NCBI GenBank assembly: GCA_949358305.1
Contig: OX442314.1
Coordinates: forward strand, 34,467,608-34,531,607
Direction: 5' to 3'
DNA from: Strigamia acuminata
Lineage: Eukaryota > Arthropoda > Chilopoda > Geophilomorpha > Linotaeniidae
Length of the DNA: 64,000 bases
Shown: positions 19,486 to 31,255 of the stretch, one piece after another
Layout: each line of letters begins with the position of its first letter
Numbering within the stretch: the first letter of the stretch is position 1
The notes under the pieces: model-generated
Database searches by the model: none
Told to the model about the DNA's origin: nothing
The model's input: only the letters and a program-made list of their open reading frames with translations
Program-made: the position numbers and the translations under genes

Positions 19486-21149
19486 ATGAGAAGAACAAGA
19501 ATGTTGCAGCGTTATTTGTTTCGTGCAATGGCTCGACCAACGAGCAGAAATTATGTCAAATGTGTTATTTACACCCAAATTCCGCCGCGACTTGTCGTGT
19601 GCGTTCAAAACGAGCGAAGTTGGGTCGCGAACCGGCGCTTCCACACGTCGCCGCAACGCTTTATTCCGCCCATTTTGCTCCTAATCCTCAGACCGATTTC
19701 CAAATTAGCGTCCATCATCGTCGGAAGGTGCGAACGAAATAATTTTATCAATTTAAAATTTTAATTTGTAATTTTTCTGCTAAATTTCAGGGCGATTCGA
19801 GTATGGTGGCGAAAACTGACGCCGGAGAAGAAACTCTATTATTGGGCGCAACTGAAAACGCATAAAAAGAAAATCTACGGTGAAATTTATTTAAATTTTT
19901 GATTTTTCGTTAACAAAAATTGTTTTTGAAGGTACAACGGCATTCGCGGTGTTTATGTTGTGCATGTTTTACCTTTCACACGTGGAGGAAACGCCGATCA
20001 CGAGGAGACGACGGTTTGTTTTGTTTTCTCCCGACCAGTTCGATAATATTTCGGAGGAAATGTACACGCTGGTAAATCAATCGTAAATTGTCGCGCCATT
20101 TTGTTATTTTTCATTTGTTTAATCTTCGCAGCACCTGAAAATGCACCGGAATCGTATTCTGCCTGCCAATCACACCGCGTACTCCTTCGTGAAAAAAGTG
20201 ACCGATAAATTGATAGAAGGTAACTCGGACATCCCGCAGATGCACCGGCATCCGTGGACCATCACCATCATTAACGATCCCACGTTTAATTCGTTTGTTT
20301 TACCAGTAAATTTATTTAGTTTAGATTATTTTCGTTTCAAAAAAATAAAATAATGTTTTTTTGTCGATTTAGAGTGGACAGATATTTGTTTTCACCGGAA
20401 TGTTGCGTATTTGTTCGAACGAGGATCAGTTGGGCGCCGTTTTGGGCCATGAAATGGCGCACGCGGTGCTGGGTCACACGGTATGAGTTGTTGATAAGTC
20501 GATGTAGATTTTGTGTTGATTTTTTTTTTTTATTTGCAGGCCGAATTGGTGAGCTATCTGCACATTCTCGACATGTTGATGATGGTGGTGGCCACGGCAA
20601 TATGGGCGTTGCTACCGACCGACATAAGTTCGATCGCGGTCCATTGGATCACTGCTCGGATGAAAAAGCTCATGTTCGAATTGCCTTATTCGCGAAAGTT
20701 GGAATCGGAAGCGGATTACGTCGGTCTGTTTATGGCCGCCAAAGTAATTTAATTGATAATTTAATTGATTTTGATTTTGATTTTGTTTTGATTTTTCAGT
20801 CGTGTTTCGACGTACGAGAATGCAGCGCTTTTTGGAGCAAAATGGAAGCGCTGCGCAAACTCAAGCTGGAGTTAAGTGTCGAATTTTTATCGACGCACCC
20901 TAGTCATGAAACTAGAGCAGTCACATTAGATAAACTCATGAATAAGGTGAAATTTATTTGAAATTTAATGAAATTTGATCGTTTATTTTGTTTATTTTGT
21001 TTTTCGAGGCGATTGAAACGCGCATTCAAGCTCATTGTCCGGTGTTACGTGTTCACGACCCGCGAAGTGAGATAGAGAGCTTTAAAATGTGGGCGGAGAA
21101 GGAACAGAAACGACAACTTGCGGAAATTAATGCCATACGTGACAAATGA
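19486..21149 (+). CDS. OMA1: OMA1, mitochondrial inner-membrane zinc metallopeptidase
   Basis: Eight exons: 19486-19727, 19791-19879, 19932-20071, 20132-20305, 20373-20480, 20540-20743, 20800-20946, 21009-21149; phases agree and give 414 residues. OMA1 is an M48-family protease that cleaves OPA1 and other substrates under mitochondrial stress. The Arg-rich N-terminus followed by [12 protein letters not shown] looks like a mitochondrial targeting region. A membrane segment ([14 protein letters not shown]) is in exon 3. The zinc site HEMAH is in exon 5, followed by AVLGH, and the third ligand ESEAD in exon 6. STHPSH in exon 7 is also typical. All catalytic residues are present. A second ATG at 19501 could be used instead. 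Confidence 0.95.
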
Positions 21150-21616
21150 CGAGTGAAGTAAATGGGAATGAAAGAAAGAAAGACTAATAATACAGAATTA
21201 TGAATGTTGATAATGAATTTAGTGTTTTTTGTTTGTGTTTTGAATTAATTATGTTGCAAACCATTATTTTTTTTAAAAATTCGTTTTTTGTGTAATTTGG
21301 TTGCGAAATGTTGTAATAAATCAAAATTTCCACTGTTAAAATGTTTTGTTTAGACGTTTACTTTTTCAATTTGCCACCAGATGGCAAGTTGTGTCGACAA
21401 ATTCATAAATTCTTTTATTTTGATTTTTATTTGTTCTGTAGCGGAATTTTTAACAGAAATATTAATATCTTTTAATGTAAATAAGTCAACTCGATGAGTA
21501 TGCAATTTTTTCAGCTACTAATTCCAGTACAGCTGTTAATCCACGCTGACGTTTCACGACCGGAAACGTGATTGATAACTGAACTGGAATTTGTACCATT
21601 CGTGTTATTCTTCAAC
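21150..21616. other. OMA1 3' UTR and PSMG2 promoter region
   Basis: AT-rich, with AATAAATCAAAA near 21315 as a candidate polyadenylation signal for OMA1. No ORF is supported here. Confidence 0.4.
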
Positions 21617-22759
21617 ATGTTTGTAAGTTTTGGAAATGCGAGTGACTGGGCCGATTACACTTTAATATTGGTAAATACGTGAGAATATTTCCGGTGTTTC
21701 TTTTAATATTATTTCTCGTTTTTCAACAGCCCGCAATTGCGGTTGGAAACGTGGGCCAATTGTCAGTCGATTTGCTACTGAGCACGGTGGATTGCGTGAG
21801 AATCGGTTGTTTTTACGATAAAAGTCTCTTATTTCTCGTCGGTAATGATCCTTACAACCGAACCGAACGAGGAGAATGTCGTCTTGCCACGGGAATGGAT
21901 GGTAACTTGAAAAAGTGGATAAATTTCATTAAAAAAACAAAATTTAATTTCAACCATTTTGTTTGCAGTCTACGAAAATAAGGAGAAGAAACTCGTGATC
22001 ATTCAACAGAGAGTTCCTGTTCTTCAAGTTGGTGAATTTATTAAATTTAGTTAATTAATTGATATTTTTTTTCTTTCTTTTTCTTTCAGAATAGGACGAA
22101 TGGATTTAGAAAATTATTGATTAATTGGATCAAGAGTAAATCGTTTGCGAGAGTTGTTTTGCTGTCGAGTTGTTCGACTCACGCCAGAACTGACAGCCAA
22201 ATTAAAATGGCGTAATTTGACATGTTTTTCTGCGTTTACATTTCAATTTATTTGCGTTTACATTTTCAGTTGTCAGTTTCGTTTCCTAACGACGCCGAAA
22301 TTCGAAGAATCTCAAACTCTGGATTTAGAAAAGCAATTTAATTGGAAACGTTTGGAATTGCGTGAAAACTTTACTCGTGATCAAAGTTCGGAGCTCTACG
22401 TACCAGGAGGAGGATTGACCAAACGGATTTATCAAGATTGGTTGGTTTTTATTCAAAAAATAATTTACATTTTTACAATTTTCCACATTTCAGCTGCAAA
22501 GGCGGCGTTTGTTTGTCCGTTTTGCTTTTGTTTTGTTCTGAGGGCGATAATAGACCGGAAGCTCTCACTCTAGCGACTCATTTAAACGAGTTGCTCAATT
22601 TAGTCCAAGTAATTTCTTTATTTTTGAATTTAAATCGGCCATTTGTATATTTTTGAAGTATTTCAGCGCCCGAAAAACGATCATCCGCATTCGGTTTGGA
22701 AAATTCCTCCATCTTGGAAACATTTATTTGGAAATAATGCACCTCCAACCATGTATTAA
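21617..22759 (+). CDS. PSMG2: Proteasome assembly chaperone 2
   Basis: Seven exons: 21617-21670, 21730-21901, 21969-22027, 22090-22211, 22270-22440, 22494-22608, 22667-22759. They join in phase to 261 residues, the usual length for the family. PSMG2 (PAC2) pairs with PSMG1 to assemble the proteasome alpha ring. Diagnostic segments are MFVSFG at the start, VGNVGQL in exon 2, VPGGGLTK at the end of exon 5, SEGDNRPEAL in exon 6 and WKIPPSWKHLFG near the C-terminus. No disabling change is visible. AATAAA near 22784 is the likely polyadenylation signal. Confidence 0.95.
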
Positions 22760-23140
22760 ATGTATTAAATGAATGTTTTTGCAAATAAAAGTCGTGGTTG
22801 AAATGAATTTGAATTTGTTTTTAATTCAGAGTTGAATGCTTTCCTCATTTCCTCGGATGTTTTCAATTGGGTCTTTATTTCACGCTGAAGAGTGGCGTTA
22901 TCTAGCGGCAAGCGATGGAAGCTTTGGCCTTAAAACGCTTTAGTTTGTAATGTGGTTTAAAGAAATTCTATTTCATTTAAATTATTCGAGTGAAATATCG
23001 GGTTTAGGTCTAATAAATAATTAAAGTTTATTATTTTACGACTTTGGGTATTGATGATTTTTGGTTGATGTATTTTCTCGAATTAAAATTTGATGGTAAC
23101 CTTTGAAGCGTCAGTTCATAAAGGATAAAATATCAACCAC
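22760..23140. other. Spacer, PSMG2 to first Y-RNA-like gene
   Basis: AT-rich with no supported gene. A short minus-strand frame near 22785-22905 (TLQREIKTQLKTSEEMRKAF) looks protein-like, but I find no preceding exon for it. Confidence 0.3.
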
Positions 23141-23148
23141 TATATAAA
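23141..23148 (+). promoter_or_regulatory. TATA box of Pol III type 3 promoter, Y-RNA-like gene 1
   Basis: TATATAAA starting 31 bp before the predicted 5' end of the RNA. The second gene has the same spacing, as in U6/Y-RNA type upstream promoters. I cannot define a proximal sequence element with confidence. Confidence 0.65.
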
Positions 23149-23171
23149 CATTATGAAGCGAAGCAGTTGTT

Positions 23172-23269
23172 GGAGGGTCCGGAGCCTATGGGTCGTCTAA
23201 CAGTCTCAAATAGTACTTGTCTAGTGTCAAGTCTGAAATTTCCCTCATAGGTGAATTTGACCTTCTTTT
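23172..23269 (+). ncRNA. Y RNA (stem-bulge RNA) gene 1
   Basis: 98 nt, ending in TTCTTTT, a Pol III terminator. The terminal stem pairs 23172-23179 with 23259-23266 over 8 bp. Next comes the conserved Ro-binding feature: GGTCCGGAG on the 5' side and GAATTTGACC on the 3' side, with the bulged C after GGTC. The second stem pairs CCTATGGG (23185-23192) with CTCATAGG (23244-23251), with one G-U. A variable loop lies between. Y RNAs bind Ro60, act in RNA quality control and are implicated in DNA replication. TATA box 31 bp upstream. Confidence 0.8.
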
Positions 23270-23782
23270 GTCACTCTAAGCTTTAATTTTTTTTTAAATT
23301 TTTTTATGTTTAAATGTTTACTATTTTATTCTTAAATAATGGACAGTTCATCGCGAATTCCCAGCCAAAAGTTTTGGAAAATATTTTTTGAACAGGTACA
23401 ATATTGATAAACCTCATATTTTGTTTTCTATTTTTCCCAGCACAGTTCTGAATACATAAAGCGTATGACTAAAGTCACATAGTAAAAGCACACGACTTCT
23501 TCGCGCACTTAACTGCGCATCGTAAGAAACATCCTCATTTTCTGTCATCTTTGCATTTAAAATACGATGATAAATGACGCTCAAAATTAACACGGCAATA
23601 AAGAAAACCATTGTTTATTCGCAGTACGCGAGTAATTCGTCACAATTGATTAATGAAATAATTCGAATATAACAAACATCCGATAAAAATAATAAATGAA
23701 TTGGATGATAATACCATTTTAATTAGATAAATGACTCGAAACCGACACGCATCGTTGTGACAAAACGTAAATTTTTTGACTC

Positions 23783-23790
23783 TATATAAG
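23783..23790 (+). promoter_or_regulatory. TATA box of Pol III type 3 promoter, Y-RNA-like gene 2
   Basis: TATATAAG, 31 bp before the predicted RNA start, the same spacing as in gene 1. Confidence 0.65.
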
Positions 23791-23813
23791 ACGATGTATT
23801 GACCATTAGTTTC

Positions 23814-23915
23814 GGGAGGTCCGGGGCCTATGGGTTGCACCACAAATTCTGCTTTGTTCTTGACTTAGCTGTAAGCTTAGTAATTCCCCCCATAGGTGGA
23901 TTTGACTTCTCTTTT
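23814..23915 (+). ncRNA. Y RNA (stem-bulge RNA) gene 2
   Basis: 102 nt, ending in CTCTTTT. The terminal stem pairs 23814-23821 with 23904-23911 (8 bp, two G-U). GGTCCGGGG faces GGATTTGAC, again with the bulged C. The second stem pairs CCTATGGG (23827-23834) with CCCATAGG (23889-23896) perfectly, where gene 1 has a G-U. Both stems are kept while several paired bases and almost the whole loop differ, which supports a functional RNA fold. It lies 640 bp after gene 1 in the same orientation, a tandem pair. Confidence 0.8.
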
Positions 23916-25071
23916 GCATAAATATGGAGCAAGCGGTCGTGACTTACACACATATTATGCAAAATAATCTCTTAATAGTTATTTTTTTTTAATATTTTGA
24001 GATATTAAAGTTATCAATCACTAAATACGTTGAATGATAGGCGGGAAAAAACACAAATTAGATCGTGTCGTATCAGCGAGTATCACGACCTCAACCACAA
24101 CTAGGGTTGGGTATATAAAAATGGTTCTAATTTAGTTTCTCGGGTGAGAATCAGGACTAGTCAGAAAAAAAGTTAGAGTTGACACCAATATGCCCGTTAC
24201 ATTTTCATTTCTTTATATCTTTTTAAATCATTGAATAAAAAAAAAAAATTGAGTTAACAAACTGTTTGGAGAGAGCGCGACGTCTGTGGGCGAATTCGCT
24301 TAATACACTGTGATTTAGAAGAAATGAAACATCTTTACCTATACTCACGTTTTTTTTTTTAATTTTTTTTTGTGGGAATTAAATTAAGTTATTATTTTTC
24401 GTTTTCTGTCCTAGAAATAGACGGGCAATAGACGAAGTATTGAGTTTGTCCATGATTGTAATTAAGTGTTGGTTTTTTTTTGGAAGTAAATGTGGATAAA
24501 TGAGTTTGGAGAATTTTATTACATTCCGGTTGAGTGCGTTACAATGTTTTTCTTTTCCCTAATTGTTTTATCCATATTTTTTATCGAGGTCAAAAACTCA
24601 AATTCGATATATCGATAAGAGAAAGTGATTATACGAAACTACAATGAGGTAGGCATAATGCTAAGATGATGTTTACTCGCGTCACCACACGATGGCGTGG
24701 CGGCGTAAACGAGAAACAACCGTGAGAAACAATGTTTTCTTTTGAAATTTTTGAACATTAAAAAAAGTATTTAAACAATATTTTATTTCCGGTAAAAGTC
24801 TGTCTAAAATAAGTATTGGACAACCGAAAAACCCTTTTCCCGACTCTTGGGTTGCAAATGATTCATCCCGGTTGCCATGCCGACGAATCACTCGTCTTTA
24901 AATCCGGGATAAAACAACACTCCCACAATGCACAGGCGCAATACTTTCGAGTTTTATTAGTTCTCGGCGATTCACTGACGCTTAGAACCTTCCACCGAAG
25001 AGATCAATCGCAAACTGGTGTTTGGTAATTTAAGAAGTTAAAAAAAAGCGTGGGCCAATGTCACCGGAAGT
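23916..25071. other. Intergenic, no supported gene
   Basis: AT-rich. Another TATATAAAA occurs at 24112-24120, but the sequence about 30 bp downstream folds into nothing I recognise. The open frame at 24816-25028 has no known domain and may be 5' flank of the next gene. Confidence 0.4.
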
Positions 25072-25183
25072 TTGCTGCATTCCGCGTGGCAGCTGAGCGA
25101 AGTCACACAGGTTGTAGTTGCGCTAACCACCGCACGTGCGTGCAACTTTGTCATGGATTGCCAAGAATTTCACGCAATTCCAG
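25072..25183 (+). other. Possible 5' untranslated exon of the FRRS1-like gene
   Basis: A GC-rich stretch ending in a near-perfect splice donor, CAG|GTAAGA (25181-25187). The next good acceptor on this strand is TTGCAG at 26354-26359, four bases before the FRRS1-like ATG. This would make an intron of about 1.18 kb. The exon's start is not defined. Confidence 0.4.
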
Positions 25184-26363
25184 GTAAGACGAGGAGGAGT
25201 TTTGAAAATTCTTTCAAATTGCTGTGGATTTTGATGAGAAATGAGGAAAACTGTTGAGGAAACGACTTTTTGGTGCTTGTTGGTTTCATAATTTATTCAT
25301 TTTTTCGATATAAAATTTGAATTTCTCATTGTTCCGTGCGCAAAGCGCATAAATCGTTGGATAAATCGGTTTGCTCGTTTCGTTTCTTCCGTGTCGAGCA
25401 AAATGGGTCACTTTTTTTAACCATTCGTTTTTATTTTAAATTTATTTTGGGTGGAACCGTACGTTGCTAAAGTGAATATCTTTTGCATCTGGAGGCCATT
25501 AGCCTTGGTTTTACACATGTCGGAGCAATGATTCGCAGTTGTAAACACGGAAAAACGATTAAAATGGTTTAAAAAATGCCCATGGAAGGAAATTTAAATT
25601 TTTTTTTTATATTTATGCTTTTTTTAATTTAAATTTACATAATAATAGTTTGTTTAATCCGGTTGTTTTTTGGGACGATGCGGATCAGAAATAATGATCG
25701 GACGGGAATTTGTATTTCGAGTGTTACGTTCGTTGTTGTTTTTCCTTATTATCGGATTTCAAGGTTAGAAATTGTTGCATGTTTAAGTAGGAAAACGTGG
25801 AATGAAATTTCAGAATTTTTAGAGCTCATTTACCGTGAGGTTTTGCAATTTTTTGATAATTTTGCTCGTTTTCTTGTGTTAAGGAAATCTGAAGCGCATG
25901 AGTTGTTTTTTTATTCCTCGCATTTTGAAAATTTTGAGATTGACGGAAAAAATCGATCAATTCGGTTGTTATGACAACTCTAATCACCCATCGAGGAATT
26001 ATTTGATGGAAACCAAACTATTAATCTCTCGGAAAAAAAAACCACAACTTGAAATGTGTTTTTAATGATGGAAGTCACTATTCTGTGGTCACTCGACCTT
26101 GAGGAAACCACAAGTTGGATTCAAAATGGCCGATGCGGTGCAAAAAAAAAAATACAACAAAAACAAAAAACAAATGATCTTTAGTTTTTGATTAAATAAT
26201 GGTCACAAACGGTATTTTTAAAGATATTTCTTCACAATTTTAATCGGCTTTAATATTGAGCAGATGAGCACAGATGCGCGCGGCGCCATTTTTGAACCCT
26301 AGGGACGGACATAAATCGGGTTATTGTTTCTCAATAAAACTTTTTTGTTTGTATTGCAGGATT

Positions 26364-27179
26364 ATGTTGATAATAGTTACGACGCTGTGTTTACTCGGCT
26401 CGATTCCGTCGGTTTTGGGCTACGGATCGGGCGCCCCCGTTCGGATATGCCCGGACATGACGCCCAGACATCACACCGATCCGCAGACTTCTTTATCCCC
26501 ATATACGATCAGTGTTCAAGGCCACAAGATAAATCCTGGACAAAGCCTTTTAAGTAGGAGTATTTGATTGGCGCGCCAACACCGTGTTCCAGCATGGTTG
26601 TACGCGAGGTTTTACATCCGCGTGAACAAGTGTACTGGAATCGGTGGTGCTCGCACGATTTTGATTGGTTGAATAAATGTTTGCTTTAATGGCGGGTCGT
26701 TTTGGTTGTTTTTCTTTCTAGTATCGTTGAAAGGGAAGGACGAAGTGAAGAATTTTAAAGGGTTTATGGTTCAAGTTCGGACGGTCGATGGAAATGAAAC
26801 GATTGGAAGTTTTGACGAATGAACGACATGGCAGACACTCGATTGTTTCGACAAATCCAAAGTAATCAGTAGATTTTAACGAAAACGAACTTGATTTAAT
26901 TTAATAATTATTTTGTTTTGGTATTTCTAGAGCGGTATAACGCACGTAAGCAAGCAAGAAAAAAGCGAATTAATCGCTAAATGGACGGCCCCCCTTGATT
27001 TTCAAGGAAAGGCATCGGCTTGGTAACGAAGTTAATTAATTAAATTATAAAATTAAAAATAAATTTAATTTAATTTAATTTAATGTAGGGCGACATTTGT
27101 GGAAAATGGTAAAACGTTCTGGGTAAATGTTACGAGTAATGTTTTTGACATATCTGGTGAAGCTGTGAAATCAGTGAGT

Positions 27180-27222
<43 letters not shown>

Positions 27223-29053
27223 TTTTGATTGTGATTGATTGATTTGTAGGATCCGATTTCTCAAAAGCCTTTTCTCGGTGTGTACGATGGATGTTACGAA
27301 AAGAAGGGCTGTTTCGGCGGACCCGTTGGTTGTGTGGCGTCTCGAAACTGCAAACACATGGTGACGTACACAGCGCGCGAGGACAGCGTCGATTTTGAAA
27401 TGGTTGGAGAAACGCGAGGTTGGATTGCCATCGGTTTTTCTCGCGATAATTTGATGGTTGGTCGATATATTTTGATGGAAGAAATTGATTCCACACGCAG
27501 ATTGTACCGTGTTGTTGGTAGGGTGAAGATGCAGTGACTGCGTGCACTGTGAATGGATCCAACAACAGAGTGGATGTTTACCAGTCGTGGAATGTGCCAA
27601 ACGCCAAAGATAACGTTCCTTTGGACGATGTAATATTGGTTTTTATTCATTTCTTAAACTAAAATTAAATGCAAATTGTTTTTAACAGATGAAACAAGGT
27701 TTAAGGAATATTACGACTGAATATCAAGACGGTTTCATCCGCTGTCGGTTCACGCACAATGCGCAACACGTGATTCTCAACCAATACGCGTTCGACCTGA
27801 CGAACGAGTCCTATTTTCTATTTCTCGGTCGCGGGCTGATGGAGTCCGTTAAAACACCCGGTATTTCTTTCAGGGAATTGCTTTCATTTTAACTCGTGAT
27901 TTAAAGCGGATTTGCAATTGCAGTGCGCATGCGCCAGCATCTGTTGAACCCGTACGCGTCTGCTCGAGCGGCCGATTTGAAGAATGTTTCCGAGATCGGT
28001 TTGGCGTCCGATTTGCTCATCAAGTTGCACGGTTTGTTCGTTTGTTTTTGTTTTTGATGGTTGTTTGATTGATTTTTGTGCTTTTGCAGGAAGTTTGATG
28101 ATAGTCGCGTGGGTCGGGACGGTCGGCGTCGCCATTTTCTTCGCTCGCTATTTCAAGAATGTTTGGCCGACGGAAAAGCACTGCGGACAAAAAATCTGGT
28201 TTACTGTGATTACAAGCTGCAAAAAATTGGGAAAAATGTGGAAATTGTGATTTTAAATGTAAATTTGTTTCTAGTGGCATCGAATTCTTAATGTTTTGAC
28301 GCTCGCTTTAAACGTGGCGGCGTTCGTGCTCATTTTTGTCCACCTTCAGGGCTGGAGTCAGGTACGCGTAAAATTCAATGCAAGTGGACAATTAATTAAG
28401 AAATTGGTCAATGCAGGTTTGGAAATACAATCCGCATCCGATCCTCGGCGTGGTCGTGACGTTTCTGGTTCTGTTGCAACTAATCATGGCCGCGTTTCGC
28501 TGTCATCCCGGGGCCCCCAAACGACTCATTTTTAACTGGCTGCATTTCTTCGTCGGCAACAGCGCTCACATTTTAGCGGGTAATTTAAATTGATAATTTT
28601 AAAGCGAGGCTTAGAAATTAATTTAATTGCATTAAATTGTGTCTTTGTAGTGATTACGTTATTTTTTGCGAAAACGTTGAACAAAGCCAAACTGCCGGAT
28701 TTCTACATGTGGATTCTGATCGCTTTTGTCGTTTTCCACGTGCTAATTTTCCTCATAATGGAATCGTTCACGTGTTTCCACGGTAACAAGGTCAGAGACA
28801 ACCAGATGGCGCTCAAAGACATGTCCAATGGCAACGCATTCACGCTAGCCGCTGCCGACGTGTCGAAAATCGTGGTAAAATCGAAATCAAATCAAAATTA
28901 AGGTTTTGGTCAATTTTAACATGTTTTTTTTTCCTTTCTTGTCAGGGGAGCCGATTTCGCAAGATTTTACTTCTGCTGTACGTGTTCGGAAACGTGGGTT
29001 TCGTGGTGGCTTTGATCGCCACTGTGTTTCTGAGCCCCGTGAAAGAACGCTGA
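26364..29053 (+). CDS. FRRS1-like ferric-chelate reductase (Reeler-DOMON-cytochrome b561)
   Basis: Thirteen exons: 26364-26553, 26722-26861, 26931-27022, 27089-27173, 27250-27456, 27522-27629, 27689-27860, 27924-28031, 28090-28205, 28275-28361, 28417-28579, 28651-28874, 28946-29053. Phases agree; 600 codons, the family's usual size. A signal peptide (LIIVTTLCLLGSIPSVLG) leads into a Reeler domain (YGSGAPVRICPDM...), a DOMON domain (exons 5-7, GWIAIGFS and GEDAVTACTVNGS) and a cytochrome b561 membrane core with His in SLMIVAWV, HRILNV, HPILG and NSAHILA regions. The family reduces Fe3+ at membranes using transmembrane electron flow. One oddity: an in-frame TGA at 26820-26822 in exon 2. Everything else is intact, so this may be a polymorphism, an assembly error or early loss of function. 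Confidence 0.9.
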
Positions 29054-29710
29054 GTGGTAATTGCGCTGTTTTTCTAAACTAACCCACTCGTTGCATCCCA
29101 CCATTTTCTAATTTATCATTAAGAAAGGACAGTATTAAATAAGTAAGACTTAAGTTAGATGAGTAATAATGGGAATGTCATCTCGATTTCAATTCACCAA
29201 GTGCCTCAGGAGATTTTCTTTTGAACAAAACTCACAAATAATTTATTTTATTTTATTATCTTGTATAATATCTTTTTAATATTAATTATTATTAGTAGTA
29301 TTCTGTTTATTACTTTTTTGTTGTTGTAAATTTTTGATTAAAATTTGATGTGTAAAATGCGTTTTAGTGGCTTGTCCTGATGGTTGTCCTCCTTCGGTGG
29401 AAGCAAGTTGGCGAGTCCCATTTATGGTTTAGCTGAACCAGCGCGCAGTGGCTAAGTGTGCAGTTGCAGGAGTCTCTCATGCATGGAAAAAGAGTCGGGG
29501 AAACATTCATTCTCTTCGCATCAAGGACGAGTAAGATTTTGTGTGTTGTTTATTCACATATTTTTACTTAACCCGTCCAGCACTGTTGTTGTGACTGGCT
29601 GCTTAGCAATTGAGCACTCCTATTGCCTTTCACTTTGACTGCTTATGGATAAATAAGGGGCCACAAGTGTATATTCGTGACCGCTTTCTTTGACATTTTG
29701 AACTTGACTA
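29054..29710. other. FRRS1-like 3' UTR and spacer
   Basis: AT-rich tail with candidate polyadenylation signals to about 29350. A more GC-balanced stretch at 29370-29640 has only short frames without recognisable domains. Confidence 0.35.
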
Positions 29711-30076
29711 TACAGGGTGTTTCAGAATTCATGTCGCACAGAAATAGGGGGTATAGAGTGGGCCCAAAAACAATGGAAGATTTCAAATATCCCGCATCAC
29801 GCATATCAACCACGTTAGCCAGTTTAAAGCGCAATTCTCAAATAAAAACACAAACTGATCATTTTAATGTTAAAAAATCACAAAAAAAAAACAAAAATCC
29901 AGGAAAACTAAAACAAATCATTTATGTAAAAGAATAATTTCCATAGATTATTTACAAAAACACTGCAAAAATTAAATCAAACCTCACAATTCAGTTGAGT
30001 ACTCGTTTGCATAATGCAAAGGAGTTCAACTGAAGTTTGAGGTTTAGAAATAAGTTAGCGGATATGCTGTTAATTT

Positions 30077-30587
30077 ATGGCTTGGAACATTTGCAATAGA
30101 AGAGCTGCAAGTCAGAGCTATTCTGAATGGTTTCCAAACAGGCGAACAACATCACATACGATGTTTGTACTTCTTGAGCGCCATCTGCGCAAAACAGAAT
30201 TCCTCGACATCCATCGCCCCGATGCTGGAGTCATGCGAGTAGTTCGTGCACCAGACTTGGAAGAAGAGGAGCTGTGCAGAGTTGAACAGGACCCAACACT
30301 CAGCACACGGAGCCTTGCAAATGAACTTAATGTTGATCACGTGGCTGTGTGGCGAATCTTGCATTATGCTGGATTGTATCTTTTCCATCTTAAGAAGGAG
30401 CAGCCTTTCACACCTAATTACTATGAACCATGCCAATGGTTTCTGCAGCAGTCCGTTAGCAACAGCCATGTCGGAAGTAATGACAACCCTCATGCCACCC
30501 ATTTACGTGGATACCAGCAACAGTTTTCAGTAAATGTCTGGGTTGGAATTGTAGGCAATAACCTGATACATCTTTCTCCCACGTCTA
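30077..30587 (+). pseudogene. Transposase, N-terminal and first DDE part
   Basis: The frame encodes a helix-turn-helix region (STRSLANELNVDHVAVWRIL) typical of mariner/Tc1-like transposases. It continues to the start of the DDE domain (FSVNVWVGIVGN) with frameshifts near 30450-30500, and is then cut by the MITE. Confidence 0.7.
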
Positions 30588-30917
30588 AGGGGCCGTCTAT
30601 AAATTACGTAACACTCCAAGGGGGGGGGGGAGAGGGGATTTCAGATTTTGTTACGGGTCATTAGTAAGGGAGAGGGGGAGGGGGTTCTCAATAATGTTAC
30701 GTTCCATGAAAATTTTTTTTTAATGTTTTAAAATTAAAAATTTTGAGTTTTGAGACTGATTTTTGAAAATTATTGGGGGGGGGGGGGGTAATTTTAGTTT
30801 TATTACGTAATTAGAGGGGTGGGGGTTTGGGAATTTGTTACAGCCTTGTTACAGAGGGGGGGGGAGGGGGTCTAAAATGCCCAAAATTGGCGTTCCGTAA
30901 TTTATAGACGAGCCCTA
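30588..30917. mobile_element. G-rich MITE nested in the transposase
   Basis: Terminal inverted repeats GGGGCCGTCTATAAATTACG and, at the other end, the complement CGTAATTTATAGACGAGCCC. The interior is made of long G runs and TTACG motifs. TA-type flanks (CTAA/TAAA) border it. This type of short G-rich element with GTCTATAAATTACGTAA ends is common in invertebrate genomes. Confidence 0.8.
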
Positions 30918-31255
30918 AATGGTGCTACTCATCTTTCTGCAAAATACTTTGCCAGACCTTTTGGAAAATGTTCTGCTGAACATAATGCAGCATCTTTGGT
31001 TCAAGCACCACTACACTTTTCTCTTGTTGCAAGTGCCCACCTCAACAAGCGGTTTGGCCGTAATTGGGTCGCCCGAGGTGGACCTACACATTGGCCTGCG
31101 CAATCACCAGATCTGAGCCCCTTGACTTCTATATATGGGGACACATGAAGGCAGCAGTGTATGCAACACCGGTTTTATCTGTAGAGGACCTGGTTGCACG
31201 CATTGTGGTTGCTGCAGGAGAAATCACGGATAACCCACAGATCTTTAAGAGTCAG
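30918..31255 (+). pseudogene. Transposase, second DDE part
   Basis: Reading across frames, the sequence resumes with LQNTLPDLLENVLL and then the catalytic end of the domain, including RSPDLSPLDFYIWGHMK, the motif of the last DDE acidic region in mariner-like transposases. Several frameshifts make it non-functional. Confidence 0.7.

Noticed and set aside
22785-22905. Minus-strand exon-like frame downstream of PSMG2
   Set aside because: Protein-like composition but no upstream exon with a matching donor could be found.
23414-23611. 65-codon minus-strand ORF with a hydrophobic start
   Set aside because: No homologous feature, lies between the two Y-RNA-like genes; likely chance.
24112-24240. 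Third Pol III-type gene after the TATATAAAA at 24112
   Set aside because: The sequence 30 bp downstream has neither the Y-RNA stems nor any other fold I recognise.
27280-27537. Stop of the DOMON-exon ORF as a truncation of the FRRS1-like gene
   Set aside because: The stop lies beyond a 65-nt intron (27457-27521); splicing restores the frame, and the following sequence GEDAVTACTVNGS is conserved DOMON.
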